From contig OZ059898.1 of the NCBI GenBank assembly GCA_964057225.1, forward strand, positions 7,936,001 through 8,000,000: DNA of 64,000 nt, read 5' to 3'. Every line of letters begins with the position of its first letter. Position 1 is the stretch's first letter. The translations under genes and the position numbers were made by a program. The stretch comes from Auanema rhodensis (lineage: Eukaryota; Nematoda; Chromadorea; Rhabditida; Rhabditidae). Shown in pieces: positions 53,544-63,689 of this stretch. Below the pieces are notes generated by a model. It was not told where the DNA came from. It searched no databases and saw only the letters and a list, made by a program, of their open reading frames with translations.

Positions 53544-56500
53544 CTCTTCCAATTCTTTCGTCCTGATATTAAAACTCAAAGTTCCTAAATATATTAATCT
53601 TTTTTCTCTAAAGTTATTTACTTCTGTTTAATAAAAATTCTGAAGCTTAGAAAAATGGTTCTTCATCTTTTATTCACTTTTCCCTCGATTCAACTATTTT
53701 TCCTTCAATTATTCTCTCACTCTCTTTTAATATATATCTATATAGTCATTTTAACCCTCAAATTGTATTTGATAAGGTTATTTTCTAACTAGTTAAGTAG
53801 TTAGTTGCTTATCCGTACTCGTAAATAACATGGAATGTCAACTAAACTACCGTATTGAGCTTCAATTTTTTTGAGACTACGAAATGAATGAGAAAGAGAG
53901 AAGACGGAGGGTTTGAACGATAAAAATTTTTTCGAATCATTTAAATTATTTTTTTGGTCTGGTCAATAAACAAGTTCAGTGTCATCAAGTTGAAAAAATG
54001 CTGAAAACCTCAGAATTTTATAAAGTTTTTCATGTCAAAATTCAATTTGATGTCTTTCACTGACATGCAAATCACCAAAATGTTCAATTTTTATGAATTT
54101 GCTTTGATTTTTGCAATGGCGAACAGGGTAAATGGAACAAATACTAGCAAAGCATCTAGCTTTCAGATGGTTTTTGGTGTGTATGTATATCATTCAGCTA
54201 GAACTGTCTGTATCGTATGAGTTCACATAGTTAGCCAAAAGGCCAACTGGTTGCGGTAATAGTGGAAGCACTTGCGATTGTGTGGTGTCAGAGCAGTAGC
54301 TGAATTGGAAACGACCAGAAAAGAAGCCAGCACACATAGTAGTATAGCTGACAGCTTATACTATGTGGCATATTGCCAAACATGTCTTTCGTAGAAGAAT
54401 CTGACTAATATTCAGTAGAACAAGTTAAAAGAATTAAAATTAAAAATATTTTGCATATAGCTATTGAATAATTTTAATTATTATATAAAATAATAAAGAA
54501 TTCTGTATATATATATATATATATATATAGTTAAATATATATTTAGAATATATTAAGTATATAAAGGATATAAACTAAACTTTTGTAAAGACATTTGATG
54601 TTTTTTCTCTGGCTTGTTCCTACTTTCTTCTTCTTTTTTTCTCATTTTAATCTGGCAATGTAAACAAGGAATAAGGAAAAGATTACTTTATATAAGAAAG
54701 TTATTTCTCATGAAAAAAAAGTATTTAACTATATAGTATATAGTTAAGCTTAAGGTTATTAAAATAATTATTTATATTTCTTTTATCTAAATTGAGAGAG
54801 AAAAAATGACGTTTAGAAATTGCATTTATTCATACATGTAATTGGAATGTAACTAAGATAGGACGATATGAAATTTGGAAAAAGATAAAACGATTTTAAT
54901 AGAAAAAAAGGAAATAAAAAGCAAATGGAGATGATGAATGAAATGCTAGCAACGAGAAAGCCAAGGAAAATCAGCGATAGGGAGAAGGGGGGAACATATT
55001 GAATAAGCTAAAATTCCGAATTTTCATTCATTCACACAATGATGATGACTTGTTGCTTTTTGTTATTTTTTGTATGTTTTTTATCTTTAAATCTAAAGAA
55101 ATCCAGTATATAACTAGCTATATATGATGTATATTTTACTATTATTGTGTTATATAACCTCAGTAAATAATTATTAATGAGATATATATGTAAATATATA
55201 AATATACATATAGTATATAGTTCTATACTATCTTTGATTATAGTAGTTTCTCTATACCTAGACTACCATTTCTTCGAAACATAATAACTAAAAAAATAAA
55301 AAAAGAAGAAAAGAAAACGACATCTCATATATAGCTCATAAAGAATGGGTTATAAACATATAAGAAAAGTGATCTGAAAATAGCTCAAATGTGATGCAAA
55401 ATACAAAGGAAATGGTTTTTTTTTTAGATAAAACAATAAGAATGTGCTGATATACAGTAAAAATTTTATTTTTTTTCTCGAAAAATAACAATTTTCGGAC
55501 GCCGAAAACAAATTCATATGAAAAGGAAAAGATAGGCAATTGATGAGAAATAGAAAAAGAGGTAGGGATAGCGTATTAAACATTAAAGAAAAATCTGCTG
55601 AATGATCATTATTAAAGGTATTTCCATTTAACATAAGCTTTTCCCTTCTCTTTGTACTCTTTTAATCGGAAAATAGCCATAAACAGTTTGTTCAAAATTA
55701 GGCAACGAGTATGTATCTTCGTAATTCTGTTCTTTCATTCCTCTTCTCTCTTTTTCTTCTTTTCTCTTACTATTTCACTTCCTCGAATTAGAATGAATCT
55801 ATGGAAATGAAGTTCAATTAAAGCAGCAAAAGGCCATCTAGATGTGGCTTCGGTGGTTGTGTATCTCATCTTCACCTACTTCTACTCCTAGCCATACCCT
55901 ATGTGAAGCAAATAAAACTGAGAAGCTTTAGCGTAAAAGTAATGAAATAGAAAGAGAATGGATGTAATAATAGTAAAATAGAATTTACAGATTCATAACT
56001 ATTTCTGAAAGCCTGATTTCTATTATCTATTCTATCTCTTTTGCCTCTTTATCTGTCTCTTTCTCTTAATTTCGGTTAGAATTAGGATTGAACCTCTCAC
56101 TTCATCTATTTCATTAACTCATTTTCTCTCAATATCTCTATTCTTTCAGTAGTCTATCATTAAAAATATCAAATATTTTTTCCTGTTTTCCTCTTATTAA
56201 ATGTAAACTATCAGGAAAAAAGTTTTAGTTTTTTTCATTTCTAACTATTTGTTGAAGCAAAAGGAAGAAGAACTAATATCTATCTATCTATCTATCTATC
56301 TATACACATATATTCTATATATATTCTAAATATATATATGTGATTCTCATATTATCAGATTTCAAATTGAGATATAAGAAGGAGAAAAGCTGAAATCAAG
56401 CGATATGTTGGAATATTTTGGCATATTCTTTCCCTTTTTTTGAACGTCCGTTATTTAACAAAAAAAACTAAGTGGTTAAATAAAGAAATACTGATAAAGT

Positions 56501-57015
56501 ATTATAATTCAAATGAATTATTTCAGGAAAAAGAAGAGAAAAAAACATTAAAAGCTTGACCTATTAAACATTATATTGTAAGTAACAACTAAAACAATTA
56601 AAACAACAAGTAATTCAATGTCTGTACTACATACAAACTATTGGAAGTATATATAAATCTCATACAAATAAACTTATTTATACTATTATATAATAGTATA
56701 TAAATATATTTAAATATCTCACATACATTTCTTTTATTGGATTTTATATTTATTTTTGTTTATTAAAATAGTTAATTAGTAATTGAATTGAATGACAGTC
56801 AGTCCAGTTAATAGATATTAATATAAATAAATAAATAAATAATAATAAATCATAGATATATATGTATATTATAATAAAACTTATAAAACATTAAGTTTCT
56901 TACTCTTCTTTTCAGAAAAATATGAAAAACTTTCATGTTGTTCTATCAACTTACCGTATAACAATAAAGATGATACGGCTGGTAGGAGAACTGTAACGAC
57001 GATCAGGGCCCTCAT
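31555..57015 (-). CDS. ida-1: IA-2/PTPRN-type receptor pseudophosphatase (IDA-1 family)
   Basis: Transmembrane dense-core-vesicle protein of neuroendocrine cells. Exon 1 (56955-57015) encodes a signal peptide, [20 protein letters not shown]. After a 16.6-kb intron, exon 2 (40318-40368) continues in phase with [17 protein letters not shown] and exon 3 with DGVFGQC, the RESP18-homology region (human GCLFERRLC...DGLFGQC). An acidic luminal region follows, then a TM segment ([20 protein letters not shown]), [10 protein letters not shown], and the PTP domain: [55 protein letters not shown], ending [18 protein letters not shown]. Two catalytic motifs are broken: WPD is WPK (near 32115), and the HCSxG loop reads [10 protein letters not shown] (near 31817), with Ser replacing the nucleophilic Cys. 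Vertebrate IA-2 is also inactive but keeps that Cys. About 15-18 exons in all. Confidence 0.9.
40060..40145. repeat. (CT)n microsatellite in IA-2 intron 2
   Basis: About 85 bp of CT with few interruptions, starting some 170 bp below exon 2. The ORF of Ser/Leu residues over it is an artefact. Confidence 0.93.
43021..43104. repeat. (GA)n/(GATA) mixed microsatellite
   Basis: GA run with GATA interruptions, intronic. Confidence 0.9.
43253..43271. repeat. (AC)n microsatellite
   Basis: Short AC run inside IA-2 intron 1. Confidence 0.88.
45012..45043. repeat. (TAC)n-(TAG)n perfect palindrome
   Basis: A TAC repeat switches to its reverse complement at a central ACTAGT, giving 16-bp perfect arms with no loop; the TAG repeat runs on a few units further. 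Confidence 0.9.
46840..47200. other. GC-elevated island inside IA-2 intron 1
   Basis: Non-repetitive sequence, visibly richer in C/G and CG than the flanks. It contains a 24-codon plus ORF (46981-47055, [20 protein letters not shown]...) and, on the IA-2 strand, an open frame with an internal ATG ([20 protein letters not shown]..., ending at 46820). Either an intronic enhancer or alternative promoter, or small coding exons; not decidable here. Confidence 0.3.
47633..47660. repeat. 28-bp perfect palindrome
   Basis: Arms TATTTAACTATACA and its complement meet at CATG with no loop. Confidence 0.88.
47674..47681. promoter_or_regulatory. CRE-type palindrome TGACGTCA
   Basis: Perfect octamer 14 bp after the 28-bp palindrome, inside IA-2 intron 1. 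Confidence 0.4.
50298..50486 (-). CDS. Short ORF in GC-elevated intronic island
   Basis: 62 codons from a true ATG ([20 protein letters not shown]...) on the IA-2 strand within intron 1. No splice or homology support was found; could be chance in a GC-richer segment. Confidence 0.12.
   Translation of the reverse strand: MKAFSHEIQYVILLMPLSRFVCHGWVWLKSMSMLSRRLALRHSSFWLPSVCPQGSLTIKAFF
50536..50742 (+). CDS. Candidate nested small gene in IA-2 intron 1
   Basis: A 68-codon ORF on the strand opposite IA-2. It starts [20 protein letters not shown] and ends with a hydrophobic, possibly membrane-inserting tail ([13 protein letters not shown]). A strong acceptor TATCTTTCAG ends one base before the ATG, and an AATAAA polyadenylation signal lies at 50791-50796, 49 bp after the stop. 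The combination of leader-type acceptor, ATG, ORF and poly(A) signal in elevated GC is suggestive. No family is recognised, and AATAAA is common by chance in DNA this AT-rich. Confidence 0.3.
   Translation: MAKMDDFLLCHHDYFQNLLSITALPEIEGKSKRAIMTTRMYFKHNNKLKLKSKSVCWFYVSLFFITYA
51345..51352. promoter_or_regulatory. CRE-type palindrome TGACGTCA
   Basis: Perfect octamer, followed 14 bp later by a one-mismatch copy (TGACGTGA at 51367). Confidence 0.45.
51697..51725. promoter_or_regulatory. Paired CRE palindromes flanking a TATA-like core
   Basis: Two perfect TGACGTCA octamers (51697-51704 and 51718-51725), 21 bp apart centre to centre (two helical turns), with CTATATAACATA between them. Preceded by a GC-rich stretch (GGGGCGGAGGAGG). 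Candidate enhancer or internal promoter in IA-2 intron 1. Confidence 0.5.
53494..53540. repeat. (GA)n microsatellite
   Basis: Nearly pure GA run in IA-2 intron 1. Confidence 0.93.
54333..54367. repeat. Imperfect hairpin
   Basis: CACATAGTA..TAGCTG pairs with CAGCT.TATACTATGTG around a single central A, with a two-base bulge. It lies in a GC-elevated stretch. Confidence 0.55.
54724..54746. repeat. TTAACTATATA-type near-palindrome
   Basis: TTAACTATATA, central G, TATATAGTTAA. One of several dispersed palindromes built on AACTATA/TATAGTT. Confidence 0.7.
56278..56303. repeat. (TATC)n microsatellite
   Basis: Six tetranucleotide units, intronic. Confidence 0.88.
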
Positions 57016-57160
57016 ATGCCCTCAGCCGTCCTTCTCCATATGCACACAACTAATGCTGAAGCCGATCGATGTAGAGAGAGCCACCCCACCCCCTGAGGAG
57101 GCTAGATAAGCTCCGCCCAATCGGAACCTTCTAACATGCACACCGAGAGTCAAAGAAATA
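57016..57160 (-). promoter_or_regulatory. IA-2 5'UTR and proximal promoter
   Basis: GC-rich segment directly upstream of the signal-peptide exon. On the gene strand it holds GATTGG (inverted CCAAT, 57117-57121) overlapping GGGCGG (GC box, 57113-57118), a G-rich GGGGGTGGGGTGG run, and a four-codon upstream ORF (ATG GAG AAG GAC GGC TGA) ending 9 bp before the main ATG. Confidence 0.5.
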
Positions 57161-57296
57161 GAGAAAGTGGAGAAAAAGAAAGAAAGTAGTATGCAAAAGA
57201 GCCATACGCAGACATACATCTACCCTTTCAAGCTTCTCTATCTAATTCATAGAACTTTTTCGGAAGTTCTATATAGCTGTACTAGCTTGTTGAAGT

Positions 57297-57297
<1 letters not shown>

Positions 57298-57328
<31 letters not shown>

Positions 57329-57329
57329 T
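57298..57329. repeat. (ATC)n microsatellite
   Basis: About eleven ATC/CAT units just upstream of the IA-2 promoter; a poly-His ORF over it is an artefact. Confidence 0.92.
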
Positions 57330-58200
57330 CTCATCATCCATGTCAAATTGACATTGCTGTGTGTGGTGAGAAGCTTTCAGGATAAGTAAGATACATCATC
57401 ATTTTCTAATATTAACTCATTATAAGTACCTAGGAAATTTGATTGAATATACAAATAGACATTCATTGCTATGTCCACACACCCACATATCCATACATAT
57501 CCACACATAATTATATTTTAACTATAACATAATAATATAAATTTAAAAAATCAAAAAATGAATTTTTGATTTCATTAAGAACAATATTAAAATTATTATT
57601 ATACAAGTTATTATTTGGTATTATTCATATACATAATTGAATGTATATCTCTAAGTTTTATAATATTATTTGAAAATTCAAACATCTTCTTTTCCATTTT
57701 CATGATTTTGTGATGTCTATATAGCCTATATCCAATCACATTTTCCTAATGTTCATAATGAATAAATTGAGTTTCAACAAATCAAGTTCTTTAGAAGAAT
57801 CTTAAAAACCAAAAAAAAAGGTTTTTGTTCTTTCTAACGCGAATTTCAAATTGGGATTTGCTCTATTGAACTGAGGAATAGCTTTGAAACGCCAAAGGAA
57901 TTACTTGAAATGAATGGAGGGATTTTCAAATCATTTATGGAAGAGATCACTTAAACAGTTTTGATTAGACTACTTTACTAGATGGTTTTCATATTACATA
58001 ATGCATCTTTGCCTTTCATATATGAGCAATCTAATTGAAGATGCATCTGGCTTATTTTAATTATATTTCATATAAATAAATGAATATCCATATAATATAT
58101 GTATATTATATCAACATACATATAGATATATGTATGTATTAAGATTCTTTTTCTATTATATCATATTAACAGAGATTGTATGCAAAATTTTCTTTGAAAC

Positions 58201-58208
58201 TGACGTCA
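58201..58208. promoter_or_regulatory. CRE-type palindrome TGACGTCA
   Basis: Perfect octamer about 1.2 kb upstream of the IA-2 start codon. Confidence 0.42.
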
Positions 58209-59402
58209 TATCAAGGGAATATCCTCATACATATGTATAAATTTACATGTGTATTTGTAAAAAAATAGAAGAACTTCAATCATGCAAATGAAATAATTAT
58301 TTTTTTTATTAATTATACAAAATAATATAAAATAAATTATTATTATTTTTATTATTTGTAATGAACTGTATAGTAAATAATTTTAAAGTATAATAAAACT
58401 GTAAATATATAGTTTAAACTTCATAAATATATAATATTATTAAAATATTTATTTTCTTGTTCACATTTCAAAGAAAATAATATTTTCACATGGAATTATA
58501 AATTTTTTTTTGTTTAAAAATATGTAATTATCATCACCAATATGCTGTAGTATGGTGGAAGAATTAAAGAAAAAAGTTTTAAAAATTTTAATAAAATTCC
58601 TCTTTTTCGTTTTAAATTTTACATAATTTATTTTTAAATTATGATAATTTATTTATTTTCTTTCAAAATTATTATTATTAATAATAATAGTAATATTTAT
58701 AATATAAAAATGTTATTGATACGATTTATAAATTAAATGTTTATAATATTCATGTCAAAATATAACTTTTCATAACTATTTCATCTTCATTATATGTAAA
58801 TCATTGATAATTATTTGTTTCTATTATTAAAAAAAAGAATAAAATTATTTTCAATTTTTTATTAACTATATACATATAAATATATTATTTGTTATATATC
58901 AAATAAATAATTATTTAATGAATGTAAATTAGAAGAAACATTTCTGTGTATTTCTCTGAATTCTTAAAATGAATTAAAAACTATTAGCTATCTTCATGTA
59001 CTTTTCTAAATTTTTAAAAATTTTTGCAAAGTGCTCATGTGGATAAAGTTTTTAATCTTTTTTTTCTTACAAAAAGATATATATATATATATATATAAGC
59101 TTTTAAATGATAATTATACCAACATTTTCATAAAATTAAAAGAAAATGTTTCTTAAATGCAGTACAATTGAAATAATTTTGAAAATGAGACAAGAAGAAG
59201 GATAGCTTCTGGTATTTTTTATCCAAAAATCTTTACCACATTTTTCATGAAACAAGAAATAAATTCAAATAATTTGATACATAAAATCTAATAAAATATC
59301 TTTCTCTAATTCAATTTTGTTATTTGAAACTAATGAATTTATTTGGAAGTTGTATAAGATACAACATAATTATATGTACAATATATAAAATATTACATAT
59401 TG

Positions 59403-59450
59403 ATTTATCTATAATATACTATATATACATATAGTATATTATAGATAAAT
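59403..59450. repeat. Perfect inverted repeat, 22-bp arms, 4-nt loop
   Basis: ATTTATCTATAATATACTAT.. at 59403-59424 is exactly complementary to 59429-59450, loop ATAC. It would form a long uninterrupted hairpin. Confidence 0.9.
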
Positions 59451-60690
59451 TATATACTTTAAAGAATATTTTCTTTGTATTGACAAGTACTTCTTATATA
59501 CAGAACTTTTCTAAAATGTTATTTTGTTCTTTTTTTTTGTCTTCTATGTTGTCTTTAATGGATTATGACGTGTTCTTGTTTATCATGCGTACATTTGGAC
59601 TAATTAGCATTTTAGAAAAGTTATTCTACTTCCACGTATTTGCGTGATATTAAAATATATTTTATATTTTATAATAGACAGTTGTATATTTATAATTCTC
59701 ATATATATATTATATATATTATATTAGTTTTGTGTTTAAATTGTTTTGACATTGGTTAACTATAATAGAGGATAATTAATTATATGATTAAATGTACCCA
59801 TAATCTGATTTATAATATATATATATATATATTATTAAGAAATATACATATTACATATAATATTTAATATTTCTTATTTAATTGAAATGTTATAATTTAA
59901 TTTATTATACATATACATCTACATGTATAGTATAGTATATACATATATCTATTGATATTGATATTATACTGTATTAACTGGTATTACTGTAATTGCTCAT
60001 ATATACTATACTAACTATTCACTTAAAATTTATTTAAAATACTTTTTTTTGTATATCATATACATATAAATACAATTCTTAATCAAAGATTGAACAGTTT
60101 CTGTATATTTTTCTTTAATGGATTAAATATTCAAACATCAGTTTTCAGAAAACAATATATTCCAAAAATAGTTTGAAATATGCTTTTTTCTTCACATAAT
60201 ACAGAAAGAATTATATATTATATTCTTTTCCAAATATATTATCTGAAATTTACTTCAGGCTATTATTTTTTTTAATTTTGATTTTATATAAATTTTGTTA
60301 TAAGTTAGGAGAATATTGGAAATTGAAAACATAAATTGACATTTAAATCGATTTGAGTACCCATGTGAATGAACTTTGAAACTGTTTTCCGGTTAAGTGG
60401 AGGCTGAAAAAAAAATTTGGTAAACTTTCTAATAATCAAAGAAAACATAGAAAGAAAAAACATGAGAAAAAGCAAGAGAGAGAGAAATAGAAAGAGAGAA
60501 AGAGAGGGAGAAAAATGGATGAATTCATACAGATACATATTTGGAAATGTGACCAAGAAGGCTACCAATGAACCTTCACTACAAAGGGCAAATAGAACAA
60601 AAATGAGAAAAAACAAGAGATTGGAGTTGTTTCTTGTTTTGTTCACATTTTGCAGTTTTTTTTCTCATTGACTCCACCATGTAGCTCCGT

Positions 60691-61186
60691 ATGGGATCAT
60701 ATTTTTCTTTTCTTTATTATATCTTTTTCGATAATGAGAAAAAGACATCCAGAATAGTTGTTGTTGAAAGAGGTATGTTAGAGAGAAGGATAGAGGGTTT
60801 TCCTCCTACGCATGTCCTTAGGGTACAACTGACCAGATATGCTGTGTCGCCGATGGAATTTTTGACCGCTACAAGTGACTGTAATAACATTTGCTTTACG
60901 AAAACTTTTTTCAAAAATTGCTGTTGGCTTGAAACACTTTTTATCTTAAGTTGGAGTTATTTAGCAAATATTTTGTGAAAACAACTAAGTGTATGCCCAA
61001 TTTCGACAAAAAAAGCTTTCGAATCTGGGAAAGACTAAAGGTGTCTGTGATTTAATCAGCAATAGGATTAACGAAGTTTTTGAAAAAAGTGGAAATATCT
61101 GGCCGAAATTCCCTTTCGCAGAAAAAATCATGATCTCATATGAATTTCAGAAAATCCATAAAGTAAACGTTGAAACAAGCTCGTAA
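60691..61186 (+). CDS. Candidate two-exon gene, unknown function
   Basis: A GC-elevated segment begins with an ATG frame (MGSYFSFLYYIFFDNEKKTS, then RIVVVERGMLERRIEGFPPT...). A phase-1 donor GTGACT after the Thr codon of FLTAT could splice to an acceptor AACTAAG near 60988. That would continue MYAQFRQKKLSNLGKTKGVC and end VNVETSS with a stop at 61184-61186. The second part reads like a real soluble protein. The splice is a guess; without it the first frame stops at 60978. Minus-strand frames here are also open, so coding strand and status are uncertain. Confidence 0.25.
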
Positions 61187-61977
61187 GTGCTCTGCGATTT
61201 TGCTCAGTGTTGCGCAAGTTGATTTCCGACTTTCTGCCTTATCAGCAGTTCGGAAAGAACGACAATCCATGAAGCTGCTGGAGAGAGCAAGCAATTAACA
61301 ATAAGAAAATAAAGAGAAATAGACAGAGTAACGGAAAAAAGAATCGACGTTTCGGAATAGGCCGGAGGTTGAAAACAGGTCCAATGAGAACCCTGTTGTG
61401 CCAACCTTTATTTGAGTTTTGCGCAAGAATGAACGAAATATTTCCGCAAATCTCTCAGTTAAAGTCAACAATTCTATTTTGCTTTTTATCTTCTGCTAAT
61501 CAGAAGAGTATTGCTTTTCATCTGCAATATGATGACGAAATATGAAATATAATATTTGAAACATACTTTCTATATGTTAAAAGGAAAAGCCAAAAAAAAA
61601 TGATTTTCATACACTAATGGCTGTTTTAGATATATTCATCTGTTGTTCACTTATTATTAATCACTAATAGTTAAAATATATTTTATATTACTATAATATA
61701 TAAATAACAAAGACATCAAAAGAAGAAACTAGAATGAAAGAGAATGCCTGATTTCGAAATGAGCAAAGTTTGACAGCTCATTGGTCATAAAAAATGTGTT
61801 TGGATCAAGTATGTTCGCTTCCGAACGTATGCATGAGTCAGCATGGTCAAACGCAAAGCTTTTCAAGCTAGAAGTGGTGTCAAATGGATAAAAACGGAAG
61901 TGCTCAAACAGCAAAATATACAATACCGAAGTGAATTGCAATAAGATCACTAGAAATTTGCATAAGATGATAAGAGG

Positions 61978-62241
61978 ATGAGAAAGAATATGAGAGAAAG
62001 AGAGATAACCTCAAGAGGGCTCAGAGGCAATGCTTATGAAGAAAACATATTAAAAAATTATCTTCAAGTCAGGTATTTCTGCTTGATGTTTCTTCTCTGG
62101 CCACGCAAGTTCAAACTAAATTTGTATTTTGCAAGACTAGTTTGCATGCAAAATCAGAAAAATAGACATTATTTGATGAAAAATCCTGTGTATGATTTAC
62201 TTGCAGCCCTTATTAGTATATTAAGGGATGTTCTGGCATAA
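61978..62241 (+). CDS. Candidate 87-codon ORF, unknown function
   Basis: Starts at a true ATG (MRKNMREREITSRGLRGNAY), basic at the N-terminus, with a hydrophobic patch (YFCLMFLLW) and an end reading DLLAALISILRDVLA. An AATAAA follows about 40 bp after the stop. No homology recognised. Confidence 0.22.
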   Translation: MRKNMREREITSRGLRGNAYEENILKNYLQVRYFCLMFLLWPRKFKLNLYFARLVCMQNQKNRHYLMKNPVYDLLAALISILRDVLA

Positions 62242-62856
62242 GATTAAAAAAAAAGTTTTTGTCTTAAGTATTTCAAATGAATAAAATTAGCATATTCATG
62301 AAGATTATAACATTATATACATATACATACATATATAGAAATATAAAGAAGAAACATATAATAAATTTGAAAAATCATCTGACAGACCATTTCTCTATTT
62401 ACAAAAATAGATTGAAAACAAAAAAAACAAAATTCATGAAACTAGACTGATCGCAACATTTGGACAGCAAAATTGCGTCATTACAAACTGGCATATGTCC
62501 AAATTTGATTCTATTTATAAGACAAACATATGTGAATCCCTCTTTGTAAGCATGACATAAAAAAATTCTTTGATGGTATGTATAATGAAAACTTGATTGA
62601 AAATAGAATAACTACGAAAAGAATTAATATGAAATCTTATTATTGTCTGTATTTCTAGGATAAACATTTACAACCGCTATGTGTGAGAGTTCAGTGAAAA
62701 GTGGGAATTATTTTCACGTAATTCACGTAAGCAAATATTACCACGTAATTCTTCCGGCTTCAATGAGTTTGATGGAACGTCAATCTAGATTTGCGTGAAA
62801 TTTGAGAGTGGTTTTCCTTCAAATCAAAAAATTAAAAAAAATTAATTCGAATAGCA

Positions 62857-63006
62857 ATGGAGTGCCCGTATCAGAAGCTTCATGACGTGAATCTAGACTG
62901 TATCAAGTGGATCGAAAATCAAGATGCTACATTCCTGAAGACGAAGAGCCGGAATGCAACTTTAAAAAAAATTAAAAACGGGACACTTGTTCGCACATTC
63001 CTTTAA
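62857..63006 (+). CDS. Candidate 49-codon ORF
   Basis: MECPYQKLHDVNLDCIKWIE, then NQDATFLKTKSRNATLKKIK..., hydrophilic, in locally raised GC. A 39-codon ATG frame lies 60 bp upstream (from about 62678, MCESSVKSGNYFHVIHVSKY...). A direct repeat CACGTAATTC occurs twice within that upstream frame. Could be exons, a degraded gene or chance. Confidence 0.18.
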   Translation: MECPYQKLHDVNLDCIKWIENQDATFLKTKSRNATLKKIKNGTLVRTFL

Positions 63007-63689
63007 AGTCTCTCTTGGATAAGAAAAGAATATAGATATATTGCTAAACAGAAATAAAGAGAAAAGACAAAGCGTAATGTTTACCATTCAGAAAAAATGA
63101 AAACAATTGGTAAATCAAAAATCAGGAAAAATGATGATTAACAAGCATAACAAGGTTTGAAAAGTTCAATCAAGACAAAAATATTATAAATCGGAGATAA
63201 TCAGTTTAAATTAATTTCAATTTGAAAAAAAAATCTGTTTGTTTGGTATTCTCAAATTACAAAAAAATTATCATTATTCACGAAAACAGCTCATTACCTT
63301 AAACTGATGTTTAATGATTTTAAAATCAAAATTAAAATGTTTTAATTTCATAATCGACATTGAAGATGTTTTTTTCAATTATAATAAGAAAAATTCTAAT
63401 AGTTATATATATAATATTTATATAATAATCCCGTCTAAACATAATTAATAATAATATTATTATTATTATATGTATAAACTTTCAAATGAAGAAGAGTGAT
63501 CATTGACCTACGTTCCTGTTTCTTTGAAATTTTCTGTTTGCTTATGATTACGACCTTGTTTTCATACAATTTTTGATCCCAAAAATCTTTTATTTCTGAT
63601 ATAATATATTTCGTATTATAATCTCAATACTTTTTAAATATTCAATATTAATTCTAATTCTCTTGTTTTTGGTAATTTGTGCAAGTTTT

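Larger units (their letters stand above)
40369..56954 (-). other. 16.6-kb first intron of the IA-2 gene
   Basis: Bounded by donor G|GTAAGTT after the signal-peptide exon and acceptor TTTACAG|GC before exon 2; the reading phase (1) agrees across it. Most other introns in the window are 40-300 bp. It contains GA/CT, (TA)n and (AC)n microsatellites, palindromes, GC-elevated islands (about 46840-47200 and 50300-50740), four perfect TGACGTCA sites and one candidate nested small gene. No recognised coding sequence interrupts it. Confidence 0.75.
57400..60690. other. AT-rich non-coding region
   Basis: Very AT-rich sequence with TA repeats. It contains a perfect TGACGTCA at 58201-58208 and the 22-bp-arm inverted repeat at 59403-59450. 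No gene seen. Confidence 0.6.

Noticed and set aside
57167-57385. Poly-His plus ORF
   Set aside because: Produced by the ATC microsatellite; no homology or splice support.
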